From Pseudomonadota bacterium (GTDB lineage: Bacteria; Pseudomonadota; Gammaproteobacteria; Ga0077536), in contig JAQCEL010000005.1 of assembly GCA_027618655.1 (NCBI GenBank), forward strand, positions 1-57,096: a stretch of DNA of 57,096 bases, given 5' to 3'. The notes beneath the pieces are model-generated. The model was not told the DNA's origin and made no database searches. It saw nothing but the letters and a program-made list of their open reading frames with translations. Both the position numbers and the translations under genes were made by a program. This document shows, piece by piece, positions 53,666-57,096 of the stretch. Each line of letters begins with the position of its first letter. The first letter of the stretch is position 1.

Positions 53666-54964
53666 GTGACCCTCACGTTAGACACGATCAATATTCATCA
53701 TCCGCGCCACTATGCCGAACACGGTGCGCCCTGGGCCGAGTGGGATTTACTGCGCCGCGATGCGCCGGTTTTTTGGTACGAGCGAGACGATGTCGAGCCG
53801 TTTTGGGCGGTTACGCGCTACGCCGACGTGATGACGGTGTCGGATAACCCAGACATCTTTATTAACAGCGGCCCGCGCTTGCGCTTAACCTTGAAAGGTA
53901 CGCCGGAATTACTCCGTGCGGGGGTCGACTCGTTCGGGCAAGAACGGAATTGGGATCCGAATGAGCCGCCGGATATGGTATTTATGGATAATCCCGAGCA
54001 TCGCCACTTGCGCCGACAATCGAGTTGGGCGTTTACACAAGGCGGTATGCGCAAGATGGCTGCCCATTTCGCGAAATTGTCCGAGCAGTTTACGAATTCA
54101 TTTATTACCGAACTCAAAGCCGCCACAGCGCGTGGCGAATCCTGTGATTTTGTGAGCGGCCTCGCCTGCAAATTACCGCTAGCGGCGATCGGCGAAATTA
54201 TGGGACTCGCGCCGCACGACTGGAAGCAGATCCTGATCTGGTCAAACGCCTTGGTCGGGGAAATCGAAGAAGCCGACCGACGCCCGGGTGAAAGTCGCGG
54301 TGCGGCTGGTTATCGCAGCATGTACGAAATGCGCACCTATATAGAAGGTTTAATCGCGGAAAGTCGTGCCGTCGGCGCCGAGCGCGGTGGCTTGATCGAT
54401 CGCATGGTGCACACAAAAGCGCAAGGCGAATATCTCACTGATCAGCAGTTGAACGGCTACCTCTTCCTGCTCATTGCGGCTGGCAACGATACGACGCGCA
54501 ACGCGTTCGCTGGGGGTGTGGCAGCGTTGCTGCAACACCCAGATCAATGCGAGCTGTTGTGTAGAAATCCGGAACTCATTCTATCGGCCGTCGAAGAAAT
54601 ACTGCGTTGGACCTCTCCGGTAGGGAATTTCTTGCGCACTGCGACGCAGGATTTCGAACTAGCGGGCACGAAAATTTCTGCCGGTGACACGATCGGGGTG
54701 TTCTATCCGTCGGCGAACCGCGACGAACGCGTATTTGAAGATCCCTATCGCTTCGACATCACGCGCACGCCTAATCCGCATTTAACGTTTGGGTTTGGCG
54801 CACATTTTTGTTTGGGCACTAATCTCGCGCGAGCGGAATTAAAAGCGGGTCTGACCGCGTTGCTCCCGCATTTACAGCGCATAGCGCTAGACGGCGATCC
54901 GATCGGTATCGCCCAGACGCACGTGATCGGTTATTCATATCTGCCGATGCGCGCACGAAGTTAG
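53666..54964 (+). CDS. Cytochrome P450
   Basis: The 432-residue P450 starts with a GTG and has FLLIAAGNDTTRNAFAGG (I-helix), EEILRWTSP (ExxR) and FGFGAHFCLGTNLAR (heme Cys near residue 382). It has a long N-terminal region (HHPRHYAEHGAPWAEWDLLR) seen in terpenoid- and sterol-oxidising bacterial P450s. It is divergent from the EthD operon, and together they suggest one pathway. Confidence 0.92.
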   Translation: MTLTLDTINIHHPRHYAEHGAPWAEWDLLRRDAPVFWYERDDVEPFWAVTRYADVMTVSDNPDIFINSGPRLRLTLKGTPELLRAGVDSFGQERNWDPNEPPDMVFMDNPEHRHLRRQSSWAFTQGGMRKMAAHFAKLSEQFTNSFITELKAATARGESCDFVSGLACKLPLAAIGEIMGLAPHDWKQILIWSNALVGEIEEADRRPGESRGAAGYRSMYEMRTYIEGLIAESRAVGAERGGLIDRMVHTKAQGEYLTDQQLNGYLFLLIAAGNDTTRNAFAGGVAALLQHPDQCELLCRNPELILSAVEEILRWTSPVGNFLRTATQDFELAGTKISAGDTIGVFYPSANRDERVFEDPYRFDITRTPNPHLTFGFGAHFCLGTNLARAELKAGLTALLPHLQRIALDGDPIGIAQTHVIGYSYLPMRARS

Positions 54965-54975
54965 GCTAGTTAGTC

Positions 54976-55284
54976 TTACCGATCCCAAATCACATGGTCG
55001 CCGTGCTCGGCAGCCGCGACCAGCATATTGATCAATGGCAATGCTCGATGAGCGACGCTGACGCCTCGATCATGTTCGCGCTCGTCATCTTCGTCACTCC
55101 GATTGGATTGCCCTGCGTGTAACTCAATCTGCTCGCGCAATCTCTCTAACGCCGCCGGCACATCGTCTGCGGATAACGCACTCGGCACGCTCCCATTGCG
55201 CCCCATCATCTTGAGCATCTGCAGGGCAGCAGTTTCCAACATTAAAATATTCGGTGAATGTTTACTTTTAAATGTAATCGGCAT
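54976..55284 (-). CDS. DUF1840 family protein
   Basis: The 102-residue protein has the family pattern: ITFKSKHSPNILMLETAALQ, LKMMGRNGSVPSALSADDVP and HRALPLINMLVAAAEHGDHV, ending with an aromatic VIWDR. The family is small, cytoplasmic and of unknown function, found mainly in beta- and gammaproteobacteria. It is convergent with the P450. Confidence 0.85.
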   Translation of the reverse strand: MPITFKSKHSPNILMLETAALQMLKMMGRNGSVPSALSADDVPAALERLREQIELHAGQSNRSDEDDEREHDRGVSVAHRALPLINMLVAAAEHGDHVIWDR

Positions 55285-55624
55285 GCATCTTCTCGCTAAA
55301 CTGTACTAAACGTTGATCAACCAGAATCGGCTAGATGGGCAGTTCTGTCAGGTCGCGCCGATTGAACATTATCCTAAACGAAATTCGCGAACCGAGGTCG
55401 GTTCGTGCCATCACTTTCGCGCAGCTGGTGAGTAGCTGTAGTGCTGCGCGTGAAAACACATTTATAATGGCTCGGCCCGCGCGATCGGATTTGACCTAGA
55501 TCAGGTCGCCGTGATTGTTCTATTAAACATCCGCCAACTGGTGCGCGAGGTTCTCGCAAACCTTTTTCGTGTCGACGCACACTGAAAACGAACTGCAAAA
55601 ACTTGCAGCCAGAGGAAGTTCGCA
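55285..55624. promoter_or_regulatory. Intergenic region with a dyad and a TATAAT box
   Basis: A perfect dyad CGAACCGA-GG-TCGGTTCG lies at 55388-55405, and TATAAT at 55463-55468 reads like a -10 box for the downstream LLM gene. No good -35 is seen at the usual distance, so activation by a factor at the dyad is possible. No gene is visible in the rest of the interval. Confidence 0.4.
55388..55405. promoter_or_regulatory. Candidate operator dyad
   Basis: Two 8-bp arms, CGAACCGA and TCGGTTCG, are exact reverse complements with two bases between. The dyad lies about 60 bases before the TATAAT at 55463. Such a site could bind a dimeric regulator of the LLM-BVMO operon. Confidence 0.35.
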
Positions 55625-56689
55625 ATGCAATTTGACGTCGTATCGTTGGGTGATCACTTGCCCGACCCACATACCGGGTCTTACAACGAAACCCAAGCCG
55701 AGCGTTTTCAATTTTGGGTTGAACTCGGCCATCGGGCTGATAAAGCTGGATACGGGGCGATCTGGCTCGGCGAACATCATTGTTGTGATTACATCGGTTC
55801 GTCTCCACAGATGGTGCTAGCGAGTATCGCAATGCGCAGCGAGAAAATTCGACTCGGCACGGCTGTGAGTTTATTGCCGAATCACGATTCAGTGCGCCTT
55901 GCTGAAGAATTCGCAACCTTAGATCTACTAAGTCAAGGCCGCGCGGAAATCGGGTTTGGTAGCGGCTATACGGCCCACACCTTCGATCTGTTCGGACAAA
56001 ACATGGACGACATGGCCGCCATCTCGGCGGAGAATTTGAGTCTCTTGCGCACCTTGTGGGACGAAAAGGACATCGATTGGAGCGGAAAATTTAGAGCGCC
56101 CATTCGACAATCAGCATTGCAGCCACGTACGTTTAGCGGGCGATCAATTCCGATTAATATTGCGACGGCCTCGAACGAAGAAAATGCACGCAACGCGGGA
56201 CGACATGGCTACAAATTAATGCTCATGACCGTCGTCGGGCAATTCTCCGATATGCGCTACCTTGCAGAGGCGTATCGCGACGCATACCGGCAGAGCGATC
56301 ACGATCCGGCTGGCATGAGCGTGGCGGCGGTGGCTTACGTGCACGTGCAGAATTCTGGACAAGCGGCGCGTGATACGTGGTTTCCTTATCGCGACAACTA
56401 TCGCGCTTTCACGAAATTACTAACCGAAAGCAAAGGATTAACGTTTGGCGTGCGCGAACTCAGTAAACGCATTGCGAAAGAGCGGTTCATTGCGCGCGAA
56501 GCGGATCTGTGTGGTGACCCAAGCGAAGTGACGGCGCAAATACTCAAAGCCAATACCGATCTCGGCGGCATCGACCGCCTGATCTGTTATGTCGACTGCG
56601 GCGGCATGGCCGGTCCGATGGTGTTGGATTCCGTTGAGCTTTTTGCCGCTACCATAATGCCGGCTGTTAACGATGCACTTGCATCCTAA
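55625..56689 (+). CDS. LLM class flavin-dependent oxidoreductase
   Basis: The 354-residue luciferase-like enzyme starts MQFDVVSLGDHLPDPHTGSY. It has YGAIWLGEHHCCDYIGSSPQ, EKIRLGTAVSLLPNHDSVRL and DLLSQGRAEIGFGSGYTAHT. These are FMN-site segments. It ends 11 bases before the BVMO start, so the two are probably co-transcribed. The pair suggests successive oxidation of one ketone-type substrate. AGAGGAAG lies before the ATG. Confidence 0.91.
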   Translation: MQFDVVSLGDHLPDPHTGSYNETQAERFQFWVELGHRADKAGYGAIWLGEHHCCDYIGSSPQMVLASIAMRSEKIRLGTAVSLLPNHDSVRLAEEFATLDLLSQGRAEIGFGSGYTAHTFDLFGQNMDDMAAISAENLSLLRTLWDEKDIDWSGKFRAPIRQSALQPRTFSGRSIPINIATASNEENARNAGRHGYKLMLMTVVGQFSDMRYLAEAYRDAYRQSDHDPAGMSVAAVAYVHVQNSGQAARDTWFPYRDNYRAFTKLLTESKGLTFGVRELSKRIAKERFIAREADLCGDPSEVTAQILKANTDLGGIDRLICYVDCGGMAGPMVLDSVELFAATIMPAVNDALAS

Positions 56690-56700
56690 AAGGAACGACC

Positions 56701-57096
56701 ATGACTCAGACTAATCAGGCCAACGAGCGCGAGCAGTTCAGTGCTGCGCTCGCCGATGCAAATATACCGACCTTGTTAATGATGCTCGTGCAGATGACCG
56801 GCGAGAAACATTGGCTTGAGCATCCGTATCGGCCATCGAAAGGCAGCGGCTTAGGTGACAACGACTCGGGTGGCTTACCTGAAGAGATTCAGGAAGAAAT
56901 CCGCGCCGCGTCGTTGGAAGCGATTCTCGCCTGGCGCGCAGGTAAGCCGGTTGCTATCCCCGAACCGTCTTCGGAACTGCTGGTTAAGATGCTGAGTACG
57001 GCAATGGGCGAACCAGTGCCTGATGAATATGGGGCGTTCACCGCAAGCCAACTCGGACATCGACCGCTATCTGACGAAAAGATACCACTACCAGAC
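56701..57096 (+). CDS. HAPMO-type Baeyer-Villiger monooxygenase, 5' part only
   Basis: The 132 residues present start MTQTNQANEREQFSAALADA. They contain IPTLLMMLVQMTGEKHWLEH, PYRPSKGSGLGDNDSGGLPE and SSELLVKMLSTAMGEPVPDE. This is the N-terminal helical extension characteristic of 4-hydroxyacetophenone monooxygenase-type BVMOs. The FAD/NADPH domains lie beyond the window edge. AAAGGAAC precedes the ATG. Such enzymes turn ketones into esters. The frame is open to the last base. Confidence 0.8.
   Translation, partial: MTQTNQANEREQFSAALADANIPTLLMMLVQMTGEKHWLEHPYRPSKGSGLGDNDSGGLPEEIQEEIRAASLEAILAWRAGKPVAIPEPSSELLVKMLSTAMGEPVPDEYGAFTASQLGHRPLSDEKIPLPD

Overview
The window looks like a chromosomal stretch of a heterotrophic, probably aerobic gammaproteobacterium. 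The evidence is a PA3496-type small acidic protein, a DUF1840 protein, a YihY-family membrane protein and the overall gene content; the genus cannot be named from this sequence alone. About 58 genes are packed on both strands in short operons. Almost all encode catabolic or xenobiotic-type enzymes: three cytochromes P450, three luciferase-like (LLM) flavin monooxygenases, a Rieske oxygenase, three Fe(II)/2-oxoglutarate-type dioxygenases, two crotonases, two CaiB/BaiF CoA-transferases, an acyl-CoA ligase, an epoxide hydrolase, a GMC oxidoreductase, a tungsten-type aldehyde ferredoxin oxidoreductase, and the start of a Baeyer-Villiger monooxygenase. No rRNA, tRNA, CRISPR array, transposase or phage structural gene was seen.

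Layout. 1-3.8 kb: a minus-strand unit (crotonase, SDR epimerase, VOC protein), a GFA-type zinc protein and a SnoaL/NTF2-like protein. 3.9-9.9 kb: GMC oxidoreductase, a small secreted protein, a CarAa-like Rieske oxygenase, malonyl-CoA decarboxylase, a LysR regulator and the PA3496-type protein. 10-19.5 kb: an M20-fold protein whose metal ligands are mostly missing, two CoA-transferases, a frameshifted YihY protein, and a minus-strand operon of CitE-like lyase, MmgE/PrpD protein and HpaB-type protein. 19.7-26.5 kb: RutA-like monooxygenase, broken sulfotransferase, AFOR with a clear terminator, TauD-type dioxygenase, an SLT lipoprotein and a methyltransferase. 26.5-39.2 kb: a divergent PhyH / Tat-amidohydrolase-PhyH group, VOC, MBL-fold hydrolase, LLM, acyl-CoA ligase, PLP ammonia-lyase, SRPBCC protein and a P450. 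39.2-47.3 kb: two copies of a 141-bp repeat flank a stretch with SnoaL, epoxide hydrolase, gamma-PGA hydrolase, a GC-rich MFS transporter, a crotonase, DUF488 and a truncated GST, followed by a P450. 47.5-57 kb: a methyltransferase, a NorE/NorF/6-TM membrane trio, an EthD-CMD-[TIR element]-PRISE-cyclase operon, a P450, DUF1840, and an LLM followed by a HAPMO-type Baeyer-Villiger monooxygenase.

Function as a whole. The mix of ring- and chain-oxidising monooxygenases, CoA activation, crotonases and ketone-to-ester oxidation fits an accessory region for breakdown of terpenoid, steroid-like or aromatic compounds. The exact substrates are inference. The most unusual features are decay and repeat structures: an octanucleotide repeat that sets the reading frame of the HpaB-family gene, two single-base frameshifts (YihY, sulfotransferase), a truncated GST abutting a repeat copy, and a 156-bp element with perfect 22-bp terminal inverted repeats.
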